Both the position numbers and the translations under genes were made by a program. A stretch of 43,862 nucleotides of DNA from Elusimicrobiota bacterium (lineage in GTDB: Bacteria > Elusimicrobiota > Elusimicrobia > UBA1565 > UBA9628): contig DAHVWT010000011.1 of NCBI GenBank assembly GCA_027327915.1, positions 1 to 43,862 of the forward strand, given 5' to 3'. Shown piece after piece: positions 24,815 to 31,677 of this stretch; positions within the stretch are counted from its first letter, which is position 1; every line of letters starts with the position of its first letter. Below the pieces are notes generated by a model that was not told the DNA's origin, made no database searches, and saw only the letters and a program-made list of their open reading frames with translations.

Positions 24815-25778
24815 GACGACCAAGAACTTGAGGAGAGGACTTCCGTCTTCCGGCGGCTCCGGCCGCGCGGCCTTGAAGGCGTCGTTGACCGCCGCCGCCT
24901 TGGCGGCTGGGGGAGCGGCCTTCTTTTACGCGTTTTGGCTTGTTTCCAGGTTCGAGCCCGTTTCTTCGAGCGGCCCCATGCCGTCCGCGCGCCTCTCCCG
25001 GAAGATAGCAAGCGCCGAGGCGAAGCTCAAGACGGATCCCGAGAATATCGAGCTCTTAACGCGGGCCGGCGAACTCCATTTTCGCGCGGGGCCGGCGGAT
25101 TACGCGACGGCCATCAACGAGCTTGAGGAGGCCCGGGATTTGGGCTCCTTGAACCCGTCGATTTTTTACGATCTCGGGGTCATGTACCAGAGCGTGGGGC
25201 TTTATCCTTTCGCCCTCAAGGAATACGACCGTTATCTGAGGCATTTTCCTCACGCTGCCGACGTCGCGATGAGGAAGGCGAAGCTTCTCTTCGAAGAGGG
25301 GCGTTACGAGGAGGCGTCCGACGAGTACGCGGATCTGCTCCGGGATCGCCCGACAGACGCGATGCTCAAGGAAAACCTCGCCCTGAGCTTATGGCGAGCT
25401 AAAAAAACAGACGAGGCCAGACAAATTCTTTCTCAGCTCCAAGCCGAAAGCCGCGGCCAGCTGGAGTCCGCCCGAGCGCAATATTTCCTGGGTCAAATGG
25501 CTCTCGAAGCCAAGGACTATTCAGGAGCGCAGGCCGCGTTTGAGATTTGCCGCGCCGCGGGAGGCGTCCCGGGTCCCGGAGTCAGTCCGGCCGATTTGCC
25601 CCGGGGTCTTGCGAAGGCCTACCAAGGGCTCAAGAAATACCGCGAAGCCGTCGCGCAATGGAAGCTCGTGCTCGCGAGCGAACCGAAAGACAGGGAAGCG
25701 GTCCTCGCCGTGAGGCGCTACGGCCGTTATCTCTCGGGGCCCGCAAAGAGGCCGAGGCGAAAAAAGCGCCATGGCTAA
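24792..25778 (+). CDS. Membrane-anchored TPR protein
   Basis: Bitopic protein of 328 residues. A cytoplasmic tail of about 32 residues is followed by one membrane helix (SLTAAALAAGGAAFFYAFWL, about 34-53). The outer part consists of tetratricopeptide-type helix pairs from about 75 to 315 (ENIELLTRAGELHFRAG, IFYDLGVMYQSVGLYPFALK, ADVAMRKAKLLFEEGRYEEA, AKAYQGLKKYREAVAQWKLV). TPR arrays act as protein-interaction scaffolds; the client is unknown. The start overlaps the S1 gene by 23 nt, and it ends in a basic tail (KRPRRKKRHG) that overlaps the next gene by 8 nt. The context (division, pilT) allows an envelope or pilus-assembly role, but that is inference. Confidence 0.85.
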   Translation: MNQAAQAETTKNLRRGLPSSGGSGRAALKASLTAAALAAGGAAFFYAFWLVSRFEPVSSSGPMPSARLSRKIASAEAKLKTDPENIELLTRAGELHFRAGPADYATAINELEEARDLGSLNPSIFYDLGVMYQSVGLYPFALKEYDRYLRHFPHAADVAMRKAKLLFEEGRYEEASDEYADLLRDRPTDAMLKENLALSLWRAKKTDEARQILSQLQAESRGQLESARAQYFLGQMALEAKDYSGAQAAFEICRAAGGVPGPGVSPADLPRGLAKAYQGLKKYREAVAQWKLVLASEPKDREAVLAVRRYGRYLSGPAKRPRRKKRHG

Positions 25779-25989
25779 AAAAGCCGTCCCGCGCGAGCCT
25801 GTTCCGGCTCCGGATTCCAAAATCAGCCGCGAAGGGTGGCGCGGCATGGGAGCGGGGATTGCTATCGCGGCGGCCGGCTTTTGGGCGCTCTCTCGCGCCG
25901 ATCCCATGGGGCGCGATGGGATGGCGGTCGCGGCGCCGTTTTTGATACTTGGCGGCTACGCCGTCATGGCGCTCGGCATCTACCTGTAA
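25771..25989 (+). CDS. Small two-helix membrane protein
   Basis: Unrecognised 72-residue protein. A basic, Pro-rich N-terminus (AKKAVPREPVPAPDSK) precedes two predicted membrane helices, GMGAGIAIAAAGFWALS (about 25-41) and VAAPFLILGGYAVMALGIYL (about 53-72), joined by a short polar loop. The gene overlaps the TPR gene by 8 nt and is the last of the 12-gene run. The overlap, codon use like its neighbours and the clear hydrophobic pattern support it as real. The 40 nt to the convergent glycosyltransferase gene show only a weak AACC/GGTT hairpin, not a convincing terminator. Confidence 0.7.
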   Translation: MAKKAVPREPVPAPDSKISREGWRGMGAGIAIAAAGFWALSRADPMGRDGMAVAAPFLILGGYAVMALGIYL

Positions 25990-26029
25990 CTAACCTGAAA
26001 AATCCGGTTGGCCGCGGCACAGAGAGCCT

Positions 26030-26896
26030 TCAGGACAGCGGCAATCGAGCGGCGGCGGCCTTCGACACGTTGTTCATGGAGGGATTTTTGAAATAGCCGT
26101 CTATGTCGTCAAGCGCCCGGATCAGGAAGTCGCTCCATTTCCTGGACAAAAGCTCCCGGTTAATGAGACGCATGCCGTCGTAGTTGACGCCCTTGTAACC
26201 CTTGCCTCCGAAGTGATGGACGAAGACATCCTTGGCGACGGCCAGGGAATAGCCGGCCTGCCGCACGCGCATGCAATAATCGTAGTCCTCATAGCCGCCG
26301 GGGCCGAAGCGCTCATCGAGGAGGCCGACTTTGTCGAGGGTCTCGCGTTTAATGAGGAGGCAGAAGCCGATCAGGCGATGCGCGGCCTCGGTTTGCCCAT
26401 TGAAGCGTTTGGCCCAGCGGGCGGCGAAGGTTGGGAAGGAGCGCAGGTCCCTGTATCCCGGCTTTTTAACGACTTGGACTCCCGCGGCGTGATTCGTGCG
26501 CGGAGCCACGACGCCTATTTTGGGGTCGCGCTCGGCGCAGAGCAAAAGGCGGTCGAGCCATTCAGGGCCGACGACGGCGTCGGCGTTGAGCAGGAGCACG
26601 TGGCGGCCGCGGGCGAGCCTGATGCCGTCATTGTTGCCGCCCGCGAAAAAGCGGTTTTCCTTGTTGAAGAGAACCTTGACGTTGGATCGGGCGCTCAATC
26701 GGCGCAGATGCGGCCTGACCCCGTCGGTCGAGGCATTGTCCACGATGATGATCTCGTAGCTTCGCGGCTTCGTGAAGCGAAAAATGCTCGCGAGGCATTT
26801 TTTCAAGTAGGCCCAGTCATTGTGGCAGAGGATGATGATGCTGACGAGCGGCCGAGCGGGCCTTGGGCGGCGGCTACCACGGCTGGGTTGCGTCAT
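26030..26896 (-). CDS. Family 2 glycosyltransferase
   Basis: GT-A-fold transferase, likely for rhamnose- or hexose-type sugar addition to surface glycans. The 288 residues contain VSIIILCHNDWAYLKKCLAS, IIIVDNASTDG, NKENRFFAGGNNDGIRLA, the metal-site variant LLLNADAVVGPEWLDRL (NAD in the DxD position) and the acceptor motif FGPGGYEDYDYCMRVRQAGY with HHFGGKG, as in the WbbL/RfbF group. ATG 26896 lies 13 nt after TATAAT on the same strand. It is divergent from the nucleotidyltransferase-like gene. No clustered polysaccharide genes adjoin it; a sugar-phosphate transferase is encoded 10 kb away. Confidence 0.9.
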   Translation of the reverse strand: MTQPSRGSRRPRPARPLVSIIILCHNDWAYLKKCLASIFRFTKPRSYEIIIVDNASTDGVRPHLRRLSARSNVKVLFNKENRFFAGGNNDGIRLARGRHVLLLNADAVVGPEWLDRLLLCAERDPKIGVVAPRTNHAAGVQVVKKPGYRDLRSFPTFAARWAKRFNGQTEAAHRLIGFCLLIKRETLDKVGLLDERFGPGGYEDYDYCMRVRQAGYSLAVAKDVFVHHFGGKGYKGVNYDGMRLINRELLSRKWSDFLIRALDDIDGYFKNPSMNNVSKAAAARLPLS

Positions 26897-26909
26897 AAAA
26901 ACTTAGGTC

Positions 26910-26917
26910 ATTATACT
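26910..26917. promoter_or_regulatory. Second overlapping divergent -10 octamer (ATTATACT)
   Basis: The octamer gives TATAAT on the minus strand (26915-26910, 13 nt before the glycosyltransferase ATG) and TATACT on the plus strand (26912-26917, 11 nt before TTG 26929). It is the same octamer as at 6869. No strong -35 is visible on either side. Confidence 0.5.
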
Positions 26918-26928
26918 AGAATTGATTA

Positions 26929-28569
26929 TTGAGCCTCCGAAATGCGATTCGACGGGCCGTCATAGCGACGAGCGAGGTGCGCGGCCTAGGCTTCATCTAC
27001 CGTTGGATCTATGAGCGATCGGCGTCCGCCTTCGCTCGGGCGTTGAGGCGAGCCGCCGATGAGCGCGTGCTTGGCGTTTATCTGCGCCGCGGCCTGGCCG
27101 GGAAGGAGTGGCGTCCCGGTGTCAGCGATATCGACATTCTGGCCGTCCTCGACCGCTCCGTTCTCGACGCCGGCGGCGTCGTGTTGGGAAGGATCTGGCG
27201 GTTGGTGCGCCGGTTCAGGCATTATTGCCCGCTTTTGGGCGAAGTCCAATTAACGACGTCGCCGGATGCGGAGTTTTTCGCCCGCGCGGCGGGGGGGCGC
27301 TCCGGCGAAATCTCATCATGGAGGCGGCTTGGGGACGGCGGCGCGGGCTTGGCGCTCGCGGCCCCTGGGGATGTCGGCCCCAGCGGCCGCCTCCGAGAAG
27401 CCGCGCAGGCTTATCTGGAGCTATGCAAGACCTGCCTTGACGCGACGACGGCCGCGCCTCTCGAGCCGGATTTTGGCTTCAAGATTTACAAGCATACGAT
27501 GGATGTCTTCCGATTCTGCCGGACGCGCGCCGCGGGCGGAACGATGTCCCGCTCGGAGATGTCGCGTGATTTAGCGTCGGCCCTTCCTGATGTTGAAAGG
27601 GAGGCTCTGGGAAGCCCTTCATCCATGCGCGAGGCCCAGGCCCTGTTGTTTCTGCGCCGAGCCTTGCTCGAAATCGAGAGAGTCTCGGGGTTTCTGTCCG
27701 ATGAAACTAAGGGGGGAGGGGCTCTTGCCATGCCGCCGTCGTCGGTTCCGGCGACGAGCGCCTATGGCGCCCGGGTTTGGCGCCGGCGGTTGCTGCGGCT
27801 TGATCAATCGGGCATCCCCGCGGGAACGTATTTTTGCGCGGACGGATTCCAAGGCTGGCTTATCGTTCTCCCCGAGGCGCCCACGCTGGAGGCATTCCAT
27901 GCGTCCTGGGAACGCATGCGGCGATGGCGCCGCGGGGACAACGCGTTCGCCGGCCCCGGCTTTTTGGTCACGAGAAGATTCGTCGACCGTCTGGGTTTCG
28001 GCCTGTTCGCGGGGACTCCTTTTTCAAGATTGGCCTTTCCCGTGGCCGAGGCCCCGGAGGCCGTGTCCGTGACCGGCTATTCCCGAAGCCCGCTTTGGGC
28101 CGAGCGCTATCGGATCGTGAAAAGCGGCGGTGAGTTGCCGGAGAATCAGCCGGGAGCCGAAGCGCTCAAAATTTGGATGCGCCAAGCCGCCGCCGATTTC
28201 GCTGTCTCGTGGCTTATGCCGTGGGATGCGTGGGATGAGGCGCCGGGACGCAATTCAGGGAAGCTTTTCGGCATTATGAGCCGCCTTCTTTCCATCCGGC
28301 TCTTTCTCGAAAGGGGGCGCCTCGTGGACCCGGCCGACATCGACGCGATCCGGGGGATCGCTCGCGACGCCTTCCCGTCGCTCGGGCCCCATCTGGCGCG
28401 CATCGAAGGAGAACTTCTGGGCCTCTCGGAATCCCGATTGAACGCCTTGCCGCCCCTCCAGGCATTCGAAATATGTCGTCCTCTTGTTGAGGAGACGCTG
28501 GCCGCTATCCGGCGAAACGACGGAGCCGCTGTTCTTAGTTGCTCATTAGGGAGCGGCCCCGGTAGTTGA
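26929..28569 (+). CDS. Nucleotidyltransferase-like protein of unknown function
   Basis: 546 residues, family not recognised. Residues 50-75 read VYLRRGLAGKEWRPGVSDID followed by ILAVLD, which fits the polymerase-beta-type nucleotidyltransferase core (Gly-rich turn, then Asp67-x-Asp69 as metal ligands); GEVQL about 30 residues later could give the third acid. The remainder (about 150-540) is mostly helical with no other motif I can name; the LEPDFGFKIYKHTMDVFRF segment resembles helical domains that follow such cores. The start is taken as TTG 26929 because it lies 11 nt after TATACT; no nearby ATG fits. Possible roles are nucleotide or aminoglycoside-like transfer, or a toxin-type NTase. The 3' end overlaps the convergent gene by 35 nt. 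Confidence 0.68.
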   Translation: MSLRNAIRRAVIATSEVRGLGFIYRWIYERSASAFARALRRAADERVLGVYLRRGLAGKEWRPGVSDIDILAVLDRSVLDAGGVVLGRIWRLVRRFRHYCPLLGEVQLTTSPDAEFFARAAGGRSGEISSWRRLGDGGAGLALAAPGDVGPSGRLREAAQAYLELCKTCLDATTAAPLEPDFGFKIYKHTMDVFRFCRTRAAGGTMSRSEMSRDLASALPDVEREALGSPSSMREAQALLFLRRALLEIERVSGFLSDETKGGGALAMPPSSVPATSAYGARVWRRRLLRLDQSGIPAGTYFCADGFQGWLIVLPEAPTLEAFHASWERMRRWRRGDNAFAGPGFLVTRRFVDRLGFGLFAGTPFSRLAFPVAEAPEAVSVTGYSRSPLWAERYRIVKSGGELPENQPGAEALKIWMRQAAADFAVSWLMPWDAWDEAPGRNSGKLFGIMSRLLSIRLFLERGRLVDPADIDAIRGIARDAFPSLGPHLARIEGELLGLSESRLNALPPLQAFEICRPLVEETLAAIRRNDGAAVLSCSLGSGPGS

Positions 28570-29401
28570 AAAAATAAGTCAGGGCCGCGATCGGCGTATA
28601 ACCGGGAAAATAGTTGTTTCGGTAGGCGGGGATCATGACCCCGGCTCTCCATGTCAGAGCGTGGTCGGGCTCGTTGGGCCAGGTCAGTTCCAGTTCGGGC
28701 GCGACCGAAGCATAAGACCAAGGCGCGACATTCGTCTTGCCGAACCTCGAGTAGAGGCTTTGATCCTCGCCGAAAGCCTCCACGATGTAGCCGAAGGCGG
28801 TTCTCTGATCGAGGATTTGTTCGAAGGCGAGCGAGGCGATGAACAGCTGCCCCGGAATCTGCCGCGCGACGCCGCAGGTGCCGCTTGATCCGCAGAGGGT
28901 CGACGCATAGGAGTTTTGGACGTAGGATCCCGCCTGGGCATAGAACTCGAAGGGTTTGTCCCGCTTGTGAGCCATGAAAAATAGGCCCTCGAGGTTTTGC
29001 TCCTGCGAATTCACGAAAGAGACCTCCGTCCCGAGCGCCGGTTTTGATAGGAAGGCGCTGGTGTTCTCGTCCTTCGTCATCTGCCACCCGAAGTTGAACT
29101 GAGTCGCCTCGAAGTAGGTTTCGCTATCGAAGGGCACGAGGGGCCTGGAAGCATAAAAACCCAGGTGGTTGCCGAGGCCGAACATGAAGTTTTGCGTGTT
29201 TTCCATGAAGTAGCGTTTGTCGGGAAGTTCCTGGGCGAAAAGATCGGGGGTGTATCCCCAGGTCCCGGCTGGAGGTTGTTCGGCGATGTAGGCCAGCAAA
29301 GGGCCGCCGTTCAAGACCTCCCAGCGTTCGGCGCGCGCGGGAGCCTCAAGGCCGACCGAAACCAGCGCGAGAAACAACCAGATGCGGGCCGGCGCTTTCA
29401 T
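28535..29401 (-). CDS. Predicted outer-membrane beta-barrel protein
   Basis: 288 residues; not assigned to a named family. A signal peptide (KAPARIWLFLALVSVGLE, cleaved near ARA-ERW) is followed by alternating aromatic/hydrophobic strands with polar turns (FMFGLGNHLGFYAS, TYFEATQFNFGWQMTKD, PFEFYAQAGSYVQNSY, QLFIASLAFEQILD, TAFGYIVEAFGED, ELELTWPNEPDHALTWRAGV, AALTYFFNYRG), the pattern of a barrel related in style to phenol-degradation or transport porins. The frame is open to 29530, but ATG 29401 has AAGGCGGG upstream and puts the signal peptide first. A TTGCCT-17-TATCAT promoter precedes it. The stop overlaps the convergent NTase-like gene. Confidence 0.75.
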   Translation of the reverse strand: MKAPARIWLFLALVSVGLEAPARAERWEVLNGGPLLAYIAEQPPAGTWGYTPDLFAQELPDKRYFMENTQNFMFGLGNHLGFYASRPLVPFDSETYFEATQFNFGWQMTKDENTSAFLSKPALGTEVSFVNSQEQNLEGLFFMAHKRDKPFEFYAQAGSYVQNSYASTLCGSSGTCGVARQIPGQLFIASLAFEQILDQRTAFGYIVEAFGEDQSLYSRFGKTNVAPWSYASVAPELELTWPNEPDHALTWRAGVMIPAYRNNYFPGYTPIAALTYFFNYRGRSLMSN

Positions 29402-29456
29402 CCCGCCTTGGGCATGGCGCCACGACCCGAAAGGAGCATGATTCGAGTAGGCGACC

Positions 29457-29485
29457 ATGATATCGGTTATGCCGTCGTAAGGCAA
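29457..29485 (-). promoter_or_regulatory. Promoter for the outer-membrane protein gene
   Basis: On the minus strand, TTGCCT (29485-29480) and TATCAT (29462-29457) are separated by 17 nt. A start near 29450 would give a leader of about 50 nt with AAGGCGGG before ATG 29401, in contrast to the leaderless pattern elsewhere. Confidence 0.5.
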
Positions 29486-29511
29486 ATAGAGGCGTGACGC
29501 CCTAAGTGTAA

Positions 29512-29540
29512 TTGACAGCTTGAGTATCATCTGTTATCTT
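29512..29540 (+). promoter_or_regulatory. Sigma-70-type promoter of the M23/bactofilin operon
   Basis: TTGACA (29512-29517), a 17-nt spacer and TATCTT (29535-29540). The start codon ATG 29550 is only 9 nt downstream, so the transcript should begin within about 0-3 nt of the coding sequence. The consensus -35 makes this one of the two best promoters in the window. Confidence 0.8.
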
Positions 29541-29549
29541 AGTCGACAA

Positions 29550-30530
29550 ATGTATCAGAATAGCTTGGCGCGGCGCCTGCTCGATCTTTTCAATCAGCGC
29601 ATCACGATCATGGTGATCGGAGGGGTCGAAAAACAGCCGTGGCGCTGGCAATTCACGAGGGGTTTTCTTCTCTTTGCGGCTGTTTCCTGGGCGGGGCTCG
29701 TCGTTTGGGCCGGTTATCTGGTTCAGAACCGTGTCGATTACTGGGCCACCAAGGCCGACGACCGTCTTTTGCGAGTCAAGTTGGACAAGCTCCTTTCCGA
29801 CATGGAACGCTCTCGGGCCATGCTCGACAACGCCCGCGTGACTGACCGCGAAATGCGCGCCTATCTGGCGCTTCGGCGCGCGTCTGAGAGTGGCGCTGAC
29901 GGCGTGGGCGGGCCCACGGCGCAGGACCTGCAAGCCCTGCGGACCGCTATCGCGAGCCCGGCCGCCGCCATCGAGCAGGCTTCATGGACGAGGGACATCG
30001 AGCGTCTGCGCGAGGAGTCCGAGCGTCGACTGGCCAGTTTTCAGGAGATTTCGTGGTATCTGACAAACCGCCTGACTCTCGATCGGGCGACTCCGGATCA
30101 CTGGCCGGTTGAAGGCCGCATCACCTCCTACTTTGGCTACCGCTTCTCTCCCATCAAACGATATGGCGAGCCGTGGAATGGCGAGTTCCATCCCGGCATC
30201 GACATCGCCAATCGTCCGGACACCCTGATCCGGTCGGCCGCCGATGGCACCGTCCGCTTTGCGGGATGGTCGGCGGGCTACGGGGAGGTCGTCGTGATCG
30301 ACCACGGCTACGGCTATTCGACGCTTTACGGCCATACGTCCAAAGCGCTTGTCCACTCCGGGGAGCGGGTGCGACGTGGACAGCCTATCGCCTATATGGG
30401 AACGACGGGACGCTCCACCGGCGCGCATCTCCACTTTGAAATTTGGAAGTGGGGAAAGCCGACGAATCCCTTGAAGACCTTAAAAATCCATGGCCAGGGC
30501 CGCTCTACGGCCCCGGAGTCCGAGGGATGA
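29550..30530 (+). CDS. M23 family zinc metallopeptidase (cell-wall)
   Basis: Predicted membrane-anchored peptidoglycan endopeptidase or LytM-type regulator of 326 residues. A cytoplasmic tail is followed by a membrane helix (FTRGFLLFAAVSWAGLVVWA, about 36-55), a helical coiled region (about 65-180) and the M23 domain from about 190. All zinc ligands are present: H214 and D218 in HPGIDIA, and H295 in HLHFE, with H293 also conserved, so it should be catalytic rather than an EnvC/NlpD-like pseudo-enzyme. The open frame extends to 29520, but that codon lies within the promoter; ATG 29550 is preferred. It is coupled to a bactofilin gene (ATGA), as in other shape modules. Confidence 0.92.
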   Translation: MYQNSLARRLLDLFNQRITIMVIGGVEKQPWRWQFTRGFLLFAAVSWAGLVVWAGYLVQNRVDYWATKADDRLLRVKLDKLLSDMERSRAMLDNARVTDREMRAYLALRRASESGADGVGGPTAQDLQALRTAIASPAAAIEQASWTRDIERLREESERRLASFQEISWYLTNRLTLDRATPDHWPVEGRITSYFGYRFSPIKRYGEPWNGEFHPGIDIANRPDTLIRSAADGTVRFAGWSAGYGEVVVIDHGYGYSTLYGHTSKALVHSGERVRRGQPIAYMGTTGRSTGAHLHFEIWKWGKPTNPLKTLKIHGQGRSTAPESEG

Positions 30531-30967
30531 GCTTGTTCGCGAACGGGAAGGCCCCGGCCGGCGAGGCTGGCGAGCACCTAACCCTGGTCGGGGAGGAGGC
30601 CTATTTTCACGGAGTCCTCACCGCCAAGGGCTCGCTGCGCGTCGATGGTTTCGTGGAGGGAGATGTCGCCGACGCGATTAACGTGGAAGTCGGCAAGAAG
30701 GGCCGGGTCAAAGGCAATATCGCGGCCGAGGTCGTCGTGATCGCCGGCGAACTCGAGGGAGACGTGATCGCGAGCCGCTCCGTGGAGCTCCTCGGCCAGG
30801 CCAAGCTCGTAGGCAACATCAAGACCCCCAGCCTCGTGATCGGGGCCGGGGCCTTTTTCGAGGGAAGCTGCGTCATGGCCCGGTCTCGCTCCGGCGAAGA
30901 CGACGTGTCCCCGCGCGCCGAAGCCGCGGCTCTCTCCGCCAAGCGCTCGGGCCGCTCGGACGATTAG
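30527..30967 (+). CDS. Bactofilin
   Basis: Self-assembling cytoskeletal protein that localises cell-wall enzymes. The 146 residues show the bactofilin core (about 18-115): LTLVGEEAYFHGVLTAKG, LRVDGFVEGDV, NVEVGKKGRVKGNIAAEVVV, IAGELEGDVIASRSVELL and KLVGNIKTPSLVIGAGAFFEG, i.e. the right-handed beta-helix rungs. Both termini are short and disordered, typical of the family. ATG 30527 overlaps the peptidase stop, with GGAG 8 nt upstream. Pairing with an M23 peptidase suggests the filament positions the enzyme. Confidence 0.94.
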   Translation: MSLFANGKAPAGEAGEHLTLVGEEAYFHGVLTAKGSLRVDGFVEGDVADAINVEVGKKGRVKGNIAAEVVVIAGELEGDVIASRSVELLGQAKLVGNIKTPSLVIGAGAFFEGSCVMARSRSGEDDVSPRAEAAALSAKRSGRSDD

Positions 30968-30972
30968 CTCGA

Positions 30973-31677
30973 ATGATCCCTTGGTTCGCCAAGCATAAGG
31001 AAATTTTTTTCATCGCGACGACCGTCATCTTCGTCCTAGGGACGTTCGTCGGGCTCGGCGGATACTTTTTTTCTTGCGGCGGCAGCCGCCAAGCGGTCGC
31101 CATCGTGGGTTCGACCCAGATCCCCTATGCGTCTTTTCTCCGGCGCGTCAACCGCTACGTGGACGCCCTGAGGGCGAAGGGCAAGGAAGTCGACGACAAG
31201 ACGTTGCAGACGATCAAGCAGGAAATGCTTCGCGACATGCTCGTCAACCAGATCCTGCTCGACCGCGCCCGACGCATGGGAGTCCGGGTGACCGATGTCG
31301 ACGTGGCGCGGCAGATCGAGGCGACCCCGGCCTTCAGCCGGGAGGGGCGCTTCGATCAGCAGGCTTATTTTCAAATCCTGCAAAGAGCCTTCCAGGAGAC
31401 GCCCCAGGAGTACGAGAGATCGTTGAAGGAAGATCTCCAGGTCCAACAGTTCAAGCAGTTGGTCTACCAGACGGCCAAGACCAGTCCTTTCGAATTGGCG
31501 GCTCTCTATCGATCGCAGCATGGGGGCTCGCTCAAGGGTTTCGATAAGGATAAGCCCGAATTCCAGAGGAAAGTCCACGAGGAGCGGGCTCTGCAGCTTA
31601 TCAACTATTATCTTCGCCAGGCTGTCAGCCAGACCCCCATCAAGGACTTCTTAAAGCAGCGGGAAGCCGGGACGTAA
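30973..31677 (+). CDS. SurA/PpiD N-terminal-type membrane-anchored chaperone
   Basis: 234-residue protein with one N-terminal membrane helix (about 10-33, IFFIATTVIFVLGTFVGLGG) and a periplasmic SurA-N/PpiD-like helical domain: VAIVGSTQIPYASFLRRVNR, IKQEMLRDMLVNQILLDRA, RRMGVRVTDVDVARQIEA and FDQQAYFQILQRAF. The parvulin (peptidyl-prolyl isomerase) domain of SurA/PpiD is absent, so it should act as a chaperone or adaptor, not an isomerase. It starts 5 nt after the bactofilin stop and its own TAA overlaps the next ATG by 1 nt. Truncation of a longer ancestor is possible, but the frame shows no sign of damage. Confidence 0.85.
   Translation: MIPWFAKHKEIFFIATTVIFVLGTFVGLGGYFFSCGGSRQAVAIVGSTQIPYASFLRRVNRYVDALRAKGKEVDDKTLQTIKQEMLRDMLVNQILLDRARRMGVRVTDVDVARQIEATPAFSREGRFDQQAYFQILQRAFQETPQEYERSLKEDLQVQQFKQLVYQTAKTSPFELAALYRSQHGGSLKGFDKDKPEFQRKVHEERALQLINYYLRQAVSQTPIKDFLKQREAGT

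Noticed and set aside
25990-26029. Terminator between the small membrane protein and the glycosyltransferase
   Set aside because: Only a 4-bp AACC/GGTT stem is visible and there is no U-tract; it is too weak to call.
29520-29549. Upstream start for the M23 gene
   Set aside because: The codon lies between the -35 and -10 of the promoter, so it cannot be on the main transcript.
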